Of a stretch of DNA of 64,000 bases, positions 44,287-53,767 are shown piece after piece. The notes beneath the pieces are model-generated. The model did not search any database. It saw only the letters and a list, made by a program, of their open reading frames with translations, and was not told the DNA's origin. Source of the DNA: Arthrobacter sp. Its GTDB lineage: Bacteria; Actinomycetota; Actinomycetes; Actinomycetales; Micrococcaceae. A program made the position numbers and the translations under genes. Each line of letters begins with the position of its first letter. Within the stretch, counting starts at the first letter, position 1. Location: NCBI GenBank assembly GCA_023264815.1, contig JAHFUZ010000016.1:31275-95274 (forward strand), read 5' to 3'.

Positions 44287-47200
44287 GTGACTTCCAGCAA
44301 TGCCTCGTTCGTCCATCTCCACAACCACACCGAGTACTCGATGCTGGACGGCGCCGCCCGGCTGGGCGAGCTGTTCGATGAGACCGAACGCCTCGGCATG
44401 CCGGCGCTGGCCACCACCGACCACGGCTATCTGTTCGGGGCCTTCGATTTCTGGAAGCGGGCAACGGACCAGGGCATCAAACCGATCATTGGCGTCGAAG
44501 CCTATGTGACCCCCGGTACCGCGCGGACCGATAAGAGCCGCGTCCGCTGGGGAGAGGAACACCAGCGCAAGGACGATATCTCCGGCGGCGGTTCCTACAC
44601 CCACATGACGCTGCTGAGCTACAACAACGCCGGCATGCGCAACCTCTTCCGGGCTTCGTCCATCGCCTCCCTGGATGCCGTCTTCGGCAAGTGGCCGAGG
44701 CTGGACCGCGAACTCCTGAACACCTATTCCGAAGGCCTGATCGCCACCACAGGCTGCCCCTCGGGAGAAGTCCAGACCCGGCTGCGCCTGGGCCAGTACC
44801 GCGAGGCCGTGGAAGCGGCTGCGGAGTTCCGGGACATCTTCGGCGCAGAAAACTACTTCTGCGAGCTGATGGACCACGGCCTGGACATCGAACGCCGGGT
44901 CACCGGGGACCTGCTGCGGCTGGCCAAGGAACTCAACCTCCCGCTGGTGGCCACCAACGACCTCCACTACACGCACGAGCACGATGCCAAGGCTCACGAG
45001 GCACTGCTCGCCATCCAGTCCGGGTCCACTCTGCTGGAACCCACCTACGACAATGGCGGATCCCGGTTCGCGTTCTCCGGCAGCGGCTACTACCTCAAGT
45101 CCCCGCAGGAAATGCGGGAACTGTTCAGGGACCACCCGGACGCGTGCGACAACACACTGCTGATCGCCGAACGCTGCGAAGTCTCGTTCAACACCGGCGC
45201 CAACTACATGCCGCGGTTCCCGTGCCCGCCGGGCGAAGACGAAACGTCCTGGCTGGTCAAGGAAGTAGCCGCCGGACTGGAGTTCCGTTACCCGGGCGGC
45301 GTGCCGGACAAGGTCCGCACGCAGGCGGACTATGAGCTGGAAGTTATTACCTCCATGGGGTTCCCCGGGTACTTCCTGGTGGTGGCAGATTTCATCAACT
45401 GGGCGAAGAACAACGGCATCCGGGTGGGCCCTGGCCGTGGTTCAGGCGCCGGTTCCATGGTGGCTTACGCCATGCGCATCACCGACCTCGACCCGCTGCA
45501 CCACGGCCTCATCTTCGAACGCTTCCTCAACCCGGACCGCGTCTCCATGCCCGACTTCGACGTCGACTTCGATGACCGGCGCCGTTCCGAAGTCATCGAC
45601 TACGTGACCCGGAAATACGGCGACGAGCGCGTGGCCATGATCGTCACCTACGGCACCATTAAGACCAAACAGGCGCTGAAGGATTCTTCCCGCGTGCTGG
45701 GCTACCCGTTCAGCATGGGCGAACAGCTCACCAAGGCGCTGCCGCCGGCGGTGATGGCCAAGGACATCCCGCTGGCGGACATCCAAAACCCGGAGGCCAA
45801 GCGCTACGGCGAAGCGGGCGATTTCCGCCAGCTCATCAGCACGGACCCGGAGGCCGCGAAGGTTTTTGAGACGGCCCTGGGCATCGAGGGCCTGAAGCGG
45901 CAGTGGGGTGTCCACGCGGCCGGCGTCATCATGTCCTCGGACCCGATCATCGACGTCATCCCCATCATGCGCCGCATCCAGGACGGCCAGGTCATTACCC
46001 AGTTCGACTACCCCACGTGTGAGGGCCTCGGCCTGATCAAGATGGACTTCCTGGGCCTGCGGAACCTGACGATCATTTCCGACGCCCTGGAGAACATCAA
46101 ACTCAACCGGGGCCACGAACTGGACCTGGACAGCCTGGCCCTCGACGACGTCGCCTCCTATGAACTGTTGGCCCGCGGCGACACCCTGGGCGTGTTCCAG
46201 CTCGACGGCGGCCCCATGCGCTCGCTCCTGAAGCTGATGAAGCCGGACAACTTCGAAGACATCTCCGCTGTGCTGGCCCTCTACCGCCCCGGCCCCATGG
46301 GCGCCAACGCGCACACGGACTATGCCCTGCGCAAGAACGGGGTGCAGCCTGTTGTTCCCATCCACCCGGAGCTTGAGGAACCGCTCAAAGAGATCCTGGG
46401 CGGCACGTTCGGCCTGATCGTCTACCAGGAACAGGTGATGGCCGTCGCGCAGAAACTGGCCGGCTACTCCCTCGGCCAGGCAGATATCCTGCGCCGTGCC
46501 ATGGGCAAAAAGAAGAAGTCCGAGCTGGACAAACAGTTCGCCGGCTTCTCCCAGGGCATGCAGGACAACGGCTACTCCATGGAGGCCGTCAAGACACTCT
46601 GGGACATCCTCCTGCCGTTCTCCGACTACGCCTTCAACAAGGCGCACTCGGCCGCCTATGGCGTGATCTCGTACTGGACCGCCTACCTGAAAGCGCACTA
46701 CGCGCCCGAGTACATGGCAGCCCTGCTGACCTCGGTGGGCGATGACAAGGACAAGTCGGCGATCTACCTCAACGAGTGCCGACGCATGGGCATCACCGTG
46801 CTGCCGCCGGACGTCAATGAATCGGCGCTGAACTTCACCCCTGTGGGCAACGACATCCGCTTTGGCATGGGCGCCATCCGCAACGTGGGCGTCAACGCGG
46901 TGGAAGCCATGGTGGTCGCGCGTGAAAAGGAAGGGGCGTATACGTCCTTCAAGGACTACCTGGTCAAGGTTCCCGCCGTGGTGTGCAACAAGCGCACCAT
47001 TGAATCCTTGATCAAGGCCGGGGCGTTCGACTCCCTCAACCACCACCGGCGCGCGCTGGCGATGATCCACGAAGAGGCCATCGATTCGGTCATTACGCTC
47101 AAACGCAACGAGGCGATCGGACAGTTTGACCTGTTCGCCGGCTTCGAAGAAGCCGAGTCGGAGGCCTCGCTCAGCATTGAAATTCCTGACCTCCCGGAAT

Positions 47201-47844
47201 GGGAGAAGAAGGACAAACTCTCCTTCGAACGGGACATGCTGGGCCTGTACGTCTCGGACCACCCGCTGCAGGGACTGGAGGGGCTGCTGAGCCAGCACGC
47301 AGACCAGAGCATTACCTCGATCATTGCCGACGACGGGCCGCATGACGGGGCGATCGTCACCATCTCGGGCATGATCACCTCGCTCAGCCGCAGGATCGCC
47401 AAAGCCAGCGGCAACGCGTACGCACGGGCCGAGATCGAGGACCTGGGCGGTTCCATCGAGGTGATGTTCTTCGGACAGGTCTACGGCCCCATTGCCTCAG
47501 TCCTTGCCGAGGACCTGGTGGTGGTGGTGAAAGGCCGGCTCCAGCGGCGGGATGACGGCGCCGTGGCACTGAACTGCATGGAGCTGAGCGTCCCCGACCT
47601 CAGCGAAGGGACCAACGGCCCCCTGCAGATCTCCATGCCCACCCACAAGGCCACCGAGATTGTGATCAGTGAGCTTGGCGATGTCCTACGGAACCATCGC
47701 GGAAATTCCGAAGTGCGGCTGCACCTGCAGGGCGATACGCGCACCGAAGTCATGGCGCTGCCGGTCCACCTCAGGGTAAACCCGAGTCCGTCCCTGTTTG
47801 GGGACCTGAAAGTGTTGCTCGGGCCAACCTGCCTGGATTATTAG
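44287..47844 (+). CDS. dnaE: DNA polymerase III alpha subunit
   Basis: 1185 residues, type DnaE1. N-terminal PHP domain with metal ligands intact (FVHLHNHTEYSMLDGAARL, TTDHGYLFGAF), the proofreading exonuclease of actinobacterial DnaE1. The polymerase active site PDFDVDFDDRRR is near residue 420; GPGRGSGAGSMVAYAM and YQEQVMAVAQKLAGYSLGQ follow. C-terminal OB fold (about 1010-1090) and tail. It is the main replicative polymerase. GTG 44287 stands 6 nt after a TAGAAT box with no leader. The 3' end overlaps the convergent flavin reductase gene by 4 bp. Confidence 0.98.
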   Translation: MTSSNASFVHLHNHTEYSMLDGAARLGELFDETERLGMPALATTDHGYLFGAFDFWKRATDQGIKPIIGVEAYVTPGTARTDKSRVRWGEEHQRKDDISGGGSYTHMTLLSYNNAGMRNLFRASSIASLDAVFGKWPRLDRELLNTYSEGLIATTGCPSGEVQTRLRLGQYREAVEAAAEFRDIFGAENYFCELMDHGLDIERRVTGDLLRLAKELNLPLVATNDLHYTHEHDAKAHEALLAIQSGSTLLEPTYDNGGSRFAFSGSGYYLKSPQEMRELFRDHPDACDNTLLIAERCEVSFNTGANYMPRFPCPPGEDETSWLVKEVAAGLEFRYPGGVPDKVRTQADYELEVITSMGFPGYFLVVADFINWAKNNGIRVGPGRGSGAGSMVAYAMRITDLDPLHHGLIFERFLNPDRVSMPDFDVDFDDRRRSEVIDYVTRKYGDERVAMIVTYGTIKTKQALKDSSRVLGYPFSMGEQLTKALPPAVMAKDIPLADIQNPEAKRYGEAGDFRQLISTDPEAAKVFETALGIEGLKRQWGVHAAGVIMSSDPIIDVIPIMRRIQDGQVITQFDYPTCEGLGLIKMDFLGLRNLTIISDALENIKLNRGHELDLDSLALDDVASYELLARGDTLGVFQLDGGPMRSLLKLMKPDNFEDISAVLALYRPGPMGANAHTDYALRKNGVQPVVPIHPELEEPLKEILGGTFGLIVYQEQVMAVAQKLAGYSLGQADILRRAMGKKKKSELDKQFAGFSQGMQDNGYSMEAVKTLWDILLPFSDYAFNKAHSAAYGVISYWTAYLKAHYAPEYMAALLTSVGDDKDKSAIYLNECRRMGITVLPPDVNESALNFTPVGNDIRFGMGAIRNVGVNAVEAMVVAREKEGAYTSFKDYLVKVPAVVCNKRTIESLIKAGAFDSLNHHRRALAMIHEEAIDSVITLKRNEAIGQFDLFAGFEEAESEASLSIEIPDLPEWEKKDKLSFERDMLGLYVSDHPLQGLEGLLSQHADQSITSIIADDGPHDGAIVTISGMITSLSRRIAKASGNAYARAEIEDLGGSIEVMFFGQVYGPIASVLAEDLVVVVKGRLQRRDDGAVALNCMELSVPDLSEGTNGPLQISMPTHKATEIVISELGDVLRNHRGNSEVRLHLQGDTRTEVMALPVHLRVNPSPSLFGDLKVLLGPTCLDY

Positions 47845-48338
47845 ATTTCGTAGTCCAGCGGTACGGGCTGGCCGTAGCTGCCCCCGTGGTACAGGAGGGG
47901 CGAGCCGTCCTCGCCTACGGCACCGTCCACTACTTCCACGACCACCACGGCGTTGTTCTCAAACGAGAGCCGCATCTGGATCTTGCCGATCAGCCAGCCG
48001 GCCACGTCCTTCAGGACCGGGACCTCATGGGGACCCAGTTCCCAGTGGTCGCCACCAAACCGGTCCGTGGTCCGCGCAAAGCGGTCTGCCAGGGCCTGGT
48101 TTTCCAGGCCAAGCATGTGGACACCGAGGTGAGTGGCGTTGGCCACAGCCGGCCAGGAGCTTGAGCTGCGAGCCATGTTGAACGTGAACCGCGGCGGCTG
48201 GGCCGAGAGCGAGGCCACGGAGGTGGCGGTAAAACCGTACGGCTGGCCCTGATAGTTCACCGTAATGATGGCCACGCCGGCGGCGTGCCGCCGGAACATT
48301 TCCTTGAACGTGCCCTCAAACGGTGCTGGATCTGACAT
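47841..48338 (-). CDS. Flavin reductase family protein
   Basis: 165 residues, FMN-binding split-barrel of the HpaC/DIM6 type: FRRHAAGVAIITVNYQGQPY, GFTATSVASLSAQPPRFTF, LGLENQALADRFA, DVAGWLIGKIQMRLSFENNA. Such enzymes reduce FMN with NAD(P)H, often for a partner monooxygenase, but no partner is adjacent. ATG 48338 is used because GGGAG lies about 11 nt upstream and the sequence before it has no family similarity. It converges on dnaE, sharing 4 bp at the stops. Confidence 0.88.
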   Translation of the reverse strand: MSDPAPFEGTFKEMFRRHAAGVAIITVNYQGQPYGFTATSVASLSAQPPRFTFNMARSSSSWPAVANATHLGVHMLGLENQALADRFARTTDRFGGDHWELGPHEVPVLKDVAGWLIGKIQMRLSFENNAVVVVEVVDGAVGEDGSPLLYHGGSYGQPVPLDYEI

Positions 48339-48459
48339 GGTAAAAGTGCTCCCTGGAAAATGGTGACGTGGACTCTTCCTTAAGGGTATAAGTCCCGCCC
48401 GGGCACGGCGGAATCGGCAGACCTGCCACGTCATGTGATGGCAGGCGCCGAAGCTTTGT

Positions 48460-48465
48460 TAAGGT
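48460..48465 (+). promoter_or_regulatory. -10 box, probable leaderless start of the 48473 gene
   Basis: TAAGGT ends 7 nt before ATG 48473. Confidence 0.45.
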
Positions 48466-48472
48466 TTGTTTC

Positions 48473-49006
48473 ATGGACGAACAAATCGGCAGCCGATCCC
48501 CGGGCCTCCCCTGGAAGTGGCTGATGTGGCCCGCGGCCGCGGGGGTTCCCGTGGGCCTGTTCTGGTGGCTGCTCGCGCCGGGCGGGCTCAACCTGGTCAC
48601 CCGCAATCCGGCCCTCGCTGTGGGGACCAACCCCGAGGTGTGGCTGCCCCGGGACCTGACTCTGGGCGGCCTGCTGGTGTTTGCAGGCTGCCTGGTGGCC
48701 GTCTTCCTCACCGACAAAGGCGGCCGGGCGGCCCAACCGGCGTTCCTCCTCAGCCTGGCCGGCGGACTGGCCGGCGCACTGATCGCCTGGCAGGTAGGGG
48801 TCGCTGCCGGCATGCTGTGGGGCGGGCCGGTGGATGCCTCGCTTAATCCCAGTGTGGCCTTCTCGCTCCGCTCCTTGTCGGTGCTGCTGCTGTGGCCGGC
48901 CGCCACGGCCGTTTCAGTGTTTGCCCTGAGCCTTCTGAACCTGCTCCGGCAGGGGCCCGGCAGCGGCGGCCCGACGTTCGCCGGGGGCGCGGCGCCCGGC
49001 GCGTAA
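48473..49006 (+). CDS. Conserved membrane protein, function unknown
   Basis: 177 residues with four predicted membrane helices (about 17-38, 62-82, 91-112, 130-152; for example AAAGVPVGLFWWLLAPGG and SVLLLWPAATAVSVFALSLL). A Gly/Pro-rich C terminus follows. The ATG stands 7 nt after TAAGGT with no ribosome site. Its TAA stop lies inside the -10 box of hisD. I do not recognise a named family with confidence. Confidence 0.78.
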   Translation: MDEQIGSRSPGLPWKWLMWPAAAGVPVGLFWWLLAPGGLNLVTRNPALAVGTNPEVWLPRDLTLGGLLVFAGCLVAVFLTDKGGRAAQPAFLLSLAGGLAGALIAWQVGVAAGMLWGGPVDASLNPSVAFSLRSLSVLLLWPAATAVSVFALSLLNLLRQGPGSGGPTFAGGAAPGA

Positions 49007-49009
49007 AAT
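49004..49009 (+). promoter_or_regulatory. -10 box, probable leaderless hisD transcript
   Basis: TAAAAT ends 6 nt before GTG 49016 and contains the stop codon of the preceding gene. Confidence 0.55.
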
Positions 49010-49015
49010 GGACCG

Positions 49016-50392
49016 GTGACCATTTCTCCTGAATCTCCAGCAACCCAGACAACCGCAACCGTCAGCTTCCGGACGGTCGACCTCCGGGGACGGGGCCTGA
49101 CGCTGGCGGGCATGCGCGCCGCCGTACCCCGCGCCCGGCAGAACACGGTGGCGGATGCGGAAGAGAAGGTGCTGGACATCATCAAAGCCGTCCGGCAGGA
49201 CGGGTTCGGTGCACTGCGCGATCTGGCCCTGCGGTTTGACGGCGTGGACCAGGCACACCCACGGGTACCGGCCGAATCGCTGGCCAGGGCCCTGGCGGAA
49301 CTGGACCCGGCCGTACGGAGCGCGCTGGAGGAATCCATCAGCCGTGCCCGGCAGTTCGCGGACGGCCAGCGGCCGCGCAATGTGGACGTCGAACTGGGCG
49401 ACGGCGCACTGGTCAGCCAGAACTGGGTGCCGGTTTCGCGGGTGGGGCTGTACGTGCCCGGCGGCCTGGCCGTCTACCCGTCGTCGGTCATTATGAACGT
49501 TGTCCCGGCACTGGCTGCGGGCGTGGAATCCATTGCACTGGCCTCGCCTCCGCAGAAGGACTTTGGCGGACTTCCGCACCCCACCATCCTGGCGGCAGCC
49601 GCCCTGCTCGGCATCAGCGAGGTGTATGCCATCGGAGGCGCACAGGCCATTGCTGCGTTCGCATACGGCATCGAAGCGGGCGATGCGGGACCGGCACTGG
49701 AACCGGTGGATGTTGTCACCGGACCGGGCAACATTTTTGTGGCCACGGCGAAGCGTCTGGTGAAGGGTGTGGTGGGCATCGACTCGGAAGCCGGCACTAC
49801 GGAAATTGCCATCCTCGCCGATTCGTCCGCCAGGCCGGACCTGGTGGCCGCCGACCTGATCAGCCAGGCCGAACATGACCCCAAAGCCGCCTCGGTACTC
49901 ATCACCGATTCAGAGGATCTCGCCGCAGCCGTCCGTGCCGAGCTTGACCGGCAGGCAGCGCAGACCAAGCACTCACAGCGTGTGGTGGAGGCACTCTCCG
50001 GCCCGCAGTCCGGCGTCGTCCTGGTGGAGGACCTGGAACAGGGCATCGCGGCCTGCGACGCGTATGCGGCCGAGCACCTGGAGATCATGACGGCGGACGC
50101 ACCGGCGGTGGCCGCCAGGATCAGGAACGCCGGCGCCATCTTTGTGGGGGACTACAGCCCTGTGAGCCTCGGGGACTACTGTGCGGGGTCCAACCACGTA
50201 CTGCCGACCAGCGGCACGGCGGCGTTTTCGTCCGGGCTGAATGTGACCACGTTCCTGCGCGCCATCCAGGTGGTCAACTACAGCCGGGCCGCCCTGCATG
50301 AAGTCAGCGGCCACATCGTGAGCCTCGCCGGTGCCGAGGACCTGCCGGCCCATGGTGAGGCGGTCACAGTGCGCTTCGGCGGCAGGTCCTGA
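49016..50392 (+). CDS. hisD: Histidinol dehydrogenase
   Basis: 458 residues. NAD-dependent oxidation of L-histidinol to L-histidine, the last two steps of the pathway. Seen: [76 protein letters not shown] (zinc/catalytic), [12 protein letters not shown] 49016 follows TAAAAT by 6 nt. It stands apart from other his genes; none are visible downstream, so the operon may be split or lie elsewhere. Confidence 0.97.
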   Translation: MTISPESPATQTTATVSFRTVDLRGRGLTLAGMRAAVPRARQNTVADAEEKVLDIIKAVRQDGFGALRDLALRFDGVDQAHPRVPAESLARALAELDPAVRSALEESISRARQFADGQRPRNVDVELGDGALVSQNWVPVSRVGLYVPGGLAVYPSSVIMNVVPALAAGVESIALASPPQKDFGGLPHPTILAAAALLGISEVYAIGGAQAIAAFAYGIEAGDAGPALEPVDVVTGPGNIFVATAKRLVKGVVGIDSEAGTTEIAILADSSARPDLVAADLISQAEHDPKAASVLITDSEDLAAAVRAELDRQAAQTKHSQRVVEALSGPQSGVVLVEDLEQGIAACDAYAAEHLEIMTADAPAVAARIRNAGAIFVGDYSPVSLGDYCAGSNHVLPTSGTAAFSSGLNVTTFLRAIQVVNYSRAALHEVSGHIVSLAGAEDLPAHGEAVTVRFGGRS

Positions 50393-50415
50393 CGCCGCCT
50401 CCACCGGCATGAAGT

Positions 50416-50449
50416 ACTACATGTAGTCCGTGCAGACACTACATGTAGT
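50416..50449. promoter_or_regulatory. Twin palindromes upstream of nrdR (candidate NrdR boxes)
   Basis: ACTACATGTAGT at 50416-50427 and again at 50438-50449, centre distance 22 bp (two helical turns). They precede TAAGAT (50472-50477), a possible -10 box, and the nrdR start at 50520. NrdR binds paired boxes; autoregulation is inferred. Confidence 0.6.
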
Positions 50450-50519
50450 ATTTAGTGCCCTTCCTGTGCCGTAAGATGCTGTGGTAGGAAGCCAGCTGAC
50501 AACAGAGGGAGGCGACACC

Positions 50520-51026
50520 ATGTACTGTCCGTTCTGCCGCAATCCGGACTCCCGCGTTGTGGACAGCCGCATGGCCGATGACGGCTCGGCCATCAGGCGC
50601 CGCCGCCAGTGCCCGGAGTGCGGCCGCAGATTCACCACCGTGGAAACCACCAGCCTCTCGGTCATCAAACGCTCGGGCGTCGGTGAACCGTTCAGTCGGA
50701 GCAAGGTCATCAACGGTGTCCGCAAGGCCTGCCAGGGCCGCCCGGTGAGCGAGGATGACCTCGCGCTGCTGGCCCAGGAGGTGGAGGAGCAGATCCGGGC
50801 CTCGGGTGCCGCGGAGATCGAAGCGCATGAAGTGGGTCTGGTGATCCTGGGGCCGCTGCAGAAGCTGGACCAGGTGGCCTACCTGCGCTTCGCCAGCGTC
50901 TACCAGGCCTTCGAATCCCTGGAAGACTTCGAAACCGCCATCGCGTTGCTTCGCCACGAATCCGCGGCTGATGCTGCCGGACGGTCCGTTAAGGGTGCCA
51001 GGAAGTCCGAAAAGAGCGCCCTGTAG
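50520..51026 (+). CDS. nrdR: Transcriptional repressor NrdR
   Basis: 168 residues. N-terminal zinc ribbon ([17 protein letters not shown] and [10 protein letters not shown]; four cysteines) and an ATP-cone (about 46-136; [30 protein letters not shown]). It senses ATP/dATP and represses ribonucleotide reductase genes. A GAGGGAGG ribosome site precedes ATG 50520. Two ACTACATGTAGT palindromes upstream fit autoregulation. A hairpin follows. Confidence 0.97.
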   Translation: MYCPFCRNPDSRVVDSRMADDGSAIRRRRQCPECGRRFTTVETTSLSVIKRSGVGEPFSRSKVINGVRKACQGRPVSEDDLALLAQEVEEQIRASGAAEIEAHEVGLVILGPLQKLDQVAYLRFASVYQAFESLEDFETAIALLRHESAADAAGRSVKGARKSEKSAL

Positions 51027-51070
51027 GAATTCGGTCCCCGCAGGTCAGCCGGGCGGGCGGGCCGCTGCCC

Positions 51071-51104
51071 TGTGGCACCGGCGACGATCAGCGCCGGTGC
51101 CACA
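51071..51104. terminator. Hairpin between convergent nrdR and ppgK
   Basis: TGTGGCACCGGCG and CGCCGGTGCCACA form a perfect 13-bp stem with an 8-nt loop. No T-run on either strand, but its place between stops supports a terminator. Confidence 0.65.
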
Positions 51105-51120
51105 GCAGGAACAGCCCCGG

Positions 51121-51924
51121 CTATTTAGTGAGTTTATGCTTGACGGCGATCTCGGCGGCGGCGCCCACAATTCCTGCCTCGTTCTTCAACTCGGCTGGCA
51201 CGATGGGGGTCCGCAGCTTCAGCTGGGGCAGGTATTCGTCCGCGCGTTTGGAGATTCCGCCGCCCACAATGAAGAGTTCGGGGGAGAACAGGAACTCGAC
51301 GTGGGAGAAGTACCGCTGCAGCAGCACGCTGTATTCGTCCCAGCTGAGGCCGTCCCGCTCGCGTGCCACAGCCGAGGCCTTGGTCTCGGCATCAAAGCCA
51401 TCAATCTCGAGGTGGCCCAGTTCCGCATTGGGCACCAGTTTCCCGTCGAAGATAAAGGCCGAGCCGATCCCGGTCCCCAAGGTAATGACCAGGACGGTGC
51501 CGTCGATCCCGGCGCCGGCACCATACCGTGCTTCAGCCAGTCCTGCAGCGTCGGCGTCGTTGATGACTTCGACCGGCCGTCCCAGGCGGGCGGTGAGCAG
51601 GGCATCAATATCCGTGTTGAGCCAGCTCTTGTCCACGTTGGCCGCGGAATGGACTACTCCGTGCTGGATGATGCCGGGGAATGTCACACCAACCGGCGAA
51701 TTGGCATCCGGAGCCTCGGGACGGCTGGAGAGTTCGGCTACCACCTGCGCCACAACATCGGCCACGGCTTGAGGCGTGGCCGGCTGGGGTGTGGGTACAC
51801 GGAAGCGTTCGCCCAGGAGTTTGCCCTTCTTCAGGTCGACGATGCCGCCCTTGATTCCGGTGCCGCCGATGTCGATGCCGATCAGCGGTGCGTTCTTGTG
51901 CGACTTCTCGTCCTTCTTGGCCAA
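51121..51924 (-). CDS. ppgK: Polyphosphate glucokinase (ROK family)
   Basis: 267 residues. [17 protein letters not shown] near residue 15, [15 protein letters not shown] (catalytic Asp), [18 protein letters not shown]. It lacks the Cys-rich ROK zinc motif, as polyphosphate glucokinases do. It phosphorylates glucose with polyphosphate or ATP; Arthrobacter members may also accept mannose. TTG 51924 gives a family-like start ([17 protein letters not shown]); a longer frame to 52050 would overlap map and lacks similarity. It lies 61 bp after map on the same strand, probably co-transcribed. Confidence 0.93.
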   Translation of the reverse strand: MAKKDEKSHKNAPLIGIDIGGTGIKGGIVDLKKGKLLGERFRVPTPQPATPQAVADVVAQVVAELSSRPEAPDANSPVGVTFPGIIQHGVVHSAANVDKSWLNTDIDALLTARLGRPVEVINDADAAGLAEARYGAGAGIDGTVLVITLGTGIGSAFIFDGKLVPNAELGHLEIDGFDAETKASAVARERDGLSWDEYSVLLQRYFSHVEFLFSPELFIVGGGISKRADEYLPQLKLRTPIVPAELKNEAGIVGAAAEIAVKHKLTK

Positions 51925-51985
51925 TGTTGTTCCGTTCGTGGCAGGGCGGGCAGGCCGGGCGGCTGACCGGGGATCCAGGGGGATG

Positions 51986-52864
51986 TCAGGGGAGGGTGAG
52001 GATTTCCGCGCCGGTCTCCGTGACCAGCAGGGTGTGCTCAAACTGGGCACTGCGCTTGTGGTCGCGGGTGACGACGGTCCAGTCGTCCTCCCACATGTCC
52101 CATTCGATGGTGCCGAGCGTCAGCATGGGTTCAATGGTGAACACCATGCCGGCCTCGATCACGGTGTTGTAGGCCGGGGCGGCATCGTAGTGCGGGATGA
52201 TCAGGCCGGTGTGGAAGGCCTCGCCCACGCCGTGGCCGGTGAAGTCCCGCACCACGCCGTAACCGAACCGCTTGGCGTAAGACTGGATGGCCCGGCCAAT
52301 GACGTTGATTTCGCGTCCTGGCGCCACGGCCTTGATGGCACGGTTCAGGGATTCCTGCGTGCGCTCAACCAGCAGGCGCGATTCTTCATCCACGTCGCCC
52401 ACCAGGAAGGTGTAGTTGGTGTCGCCGTGGACGCCGTTGATAAAGGCGGTGATGTCGATGTTGATAATGTCGCCGTCCTGGACCACTGTGCTGTCCGGAA
52501 TGCCGTGGCAGATGACTTCATTCAGTGATGAACAGAGTGACTTCGGGAATCCCCGGTACCCCAGGGTGGACGGGTAGGCCTGGTGGTCCAGCAGGAACTC
52601 GTGGCCCACCCTGTCGAGTTGGTCCGTGGTCACCCCTGGCACGATGTGCTTTCCCACCTCAACGATGGCCTGGGCCGCGATCCTGCCCGCAACGCGGATT
52701 TTCTCGATGGTCTCGGCCGATTTGACCTCTGAACCGTTGAACTTTGCCGGTCCTGGCTTGCCGACGTATTCCGGGCGCGGTATGGACGCCGGAACGGGCA
52801 GCTGCGGGCTGACTGTTCCCCGGGTAAGCGTGCCGGTGGGTGCAGTTGAGGCAAGGGAAGGCAT
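51986..52864 (-). CDS. map: Methionine aminopeptidase, type I
   Basis: 292 residues. Metal ligands of the pita-bread fold are present: [22 protein letters not shown] (as DGDIINID and [10 protein letters not shown]), [38 protein letters not shown]. It removes N-terminal methionine from new proteins. A roughly 40-residue N-terminal extension ([20 protein letters not shown]) resembles the SH3-binding type found in actinobacterial MetAP1c. ATG 52864 stands 6 nt after TATGAT, a near-consensus -10 box. Confidence 0.96.
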   Translation of the reverse strand: MPSLASTAPTGTLTRGTVSPQLPVPASIPRPEYVGKPGPAKFNGSEVKSAETIEKIRVAGRIAAQAIVEVGKHIVPGVTTDQLDRVGHEFLLDHQAYPSTLGYRGFPKSLCSSLNEVICHGIPDSTVVQDGDIINIDITAFINGVHGDTNYTFLVGDVDEESRLLVERTQESLNRAIKAVAPGREINVIGRAIQSYAKRFGYGVVRDFTGHGVGEAFHTGLIIPHYDAAPAYNTVIEAGMVFTIEPMLTLGTIEWDMWEDDWTVVTRDHKRSAQFEHTLLVTETGAEILTLP

Positions 52865-52870
52865 AGATTG

Positions 52871-52876
52871 ATCATA
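52871..52876 (-). promoter_or_regulatory. -10 box, probable leaderless map transcript
   Basis: TATGAT on the reverse strand ends 6 nt before ATG 52864. Confidence 0.6.
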
Positions 52877-52986
52877 TAAGGCACCGCGGAACGCCCTGTA
52901 ACGTGGAAGCCCAACCTGCGCCCGTCGGACGTTAAGTTACGGGGGTCACAGTCAGCGCGTGCGGCCGAGAGGACGAAGGAGCAGTC

Positions 52987-53151
52987 ATGACCGAGTATTG
53001 GTATAACGTGAACACCCACGAGGTGGAAGAAGACGCCCTCTCGGACTGGAGCCAGCTGATAGGCCCCTATAAGACGCGCGAGGAAGCCGAGCACGCCCTC
53101 GAAAAAGTCAAAGCCCGCAATGAGGCGTGGGAAAAGGGCGACGAGGACTAA
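52987..53151 (+). CDS. Small conserved protein (54 aa), SPOR-like
   Basis: 54 residues: MTEYWYNVNTHEVEEDALSD, then a W-S-Q-L-I-G-P-Y-K-T-R-E-E-A-E-H-A-L segment and a charged C terminus. AAGGAG ends 5 nt before ATG 52987, and the sequence is strongly gene-like (YNVNT, GPYKTREEAEHALEKV). The GPYKTREEAE stretch resembles SPOR-like repeats, but the protein is too short for a full SPOR domain and has no membrane anchor. It lies 17 bp before the YceI gene, probably co-transcribed. Function unknown. Confidence 0.82.
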   Translation: MTEYWYNVNTHEVEEDALSDWSQLIGPYKTREEAEHALEKVKARNEAWEKGDED

Positions 53152-53168
53152 CCGCAAGGAGGCACGAC

Positions 53169-53744
53169 ATGGCTGAACTTAGGCCGGAATACGCAGGGCT
53201 GTGGCGCTTTGATCCGGCGCACACGCGCATCGGCTTTTCCACCCGCCACGCAATGGTGACCAAAGTCCGCGGAGCTTTCAACGAGTTCGCAGGCACCATC
53301 ACCGTCGACCCGGACGCCCCTGAACGCTCAGGCGTGCAGCTGGCCATCAACGTCGCGAGCATTGATACCCGCAATGCCGACCGTGACCAGCATCTGCGGA
53401 CCAACGACTTCTTTGACGCGCCCCAGTTCCCGGAGATCACGTTCGTGAGTGACCGCGTTGACCAGGTGGACGAGGGCCATTTCATCGTCAGCGGCGCCGT
53501 GACGATTCGCGGTACTACCCGTGAGATTTCAATCCCGATCGACTTTGTCGGTGTTGAACGGGATCCCATGGGGAACCTGAGGGCTGGCTTCGAAGGGTCG
53601 CGCCGCATCAACCGCCAGGACTTCGGGCTCAAATGGAATACCACCCTGGACTCGGGCGGCGTGCTGGTCTCGGACAAGATCACCCTGGAGTTCGAGGTGT
53701 CCGCCATTAAAGTCGAAGACGGCGCCACGGCCTCAGGGGAGTAG
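53169..53744 (+). CDS. YceI family protein
   Basis: 191 residues of the lipocalin-like YceI fold: WRFDPAHTRIGFSTRHAMVT, VRGAFNEFAGTITVDP, SIDTRNADRDQHLRTNDFFD, FPEITFVS, GLKWNTTLDSGGVLVSDKI. Members bind amphiphilic or polyprenyl ligands. No signal peptide is visible, so it is probably cytoplasmic. AAGGAGG lies about 6 nt before ATG 53169. The physiological ligand is unknown. Confidence 0.93.
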   Translation: MAELRPEYAGLWRFDPAHTRIGFSTRHAMVTKVRGAFNEFAGTITVDPDAPERSGVQLAINVASIDTRNADRDQHLRTNDFFDAPQFPEITFVSDRVDQVDEGHFIVSGAVTIRGTTREISIPIDFVGVERDPMGNLRAGFEGSRRINRQDFGLKWNTTLDSGGVLVSDKITLEFEVSAIKVEDGATASGE

Positions 53745-53767
53745 CGCCGTCCCTGCAAGGGGTTCCT

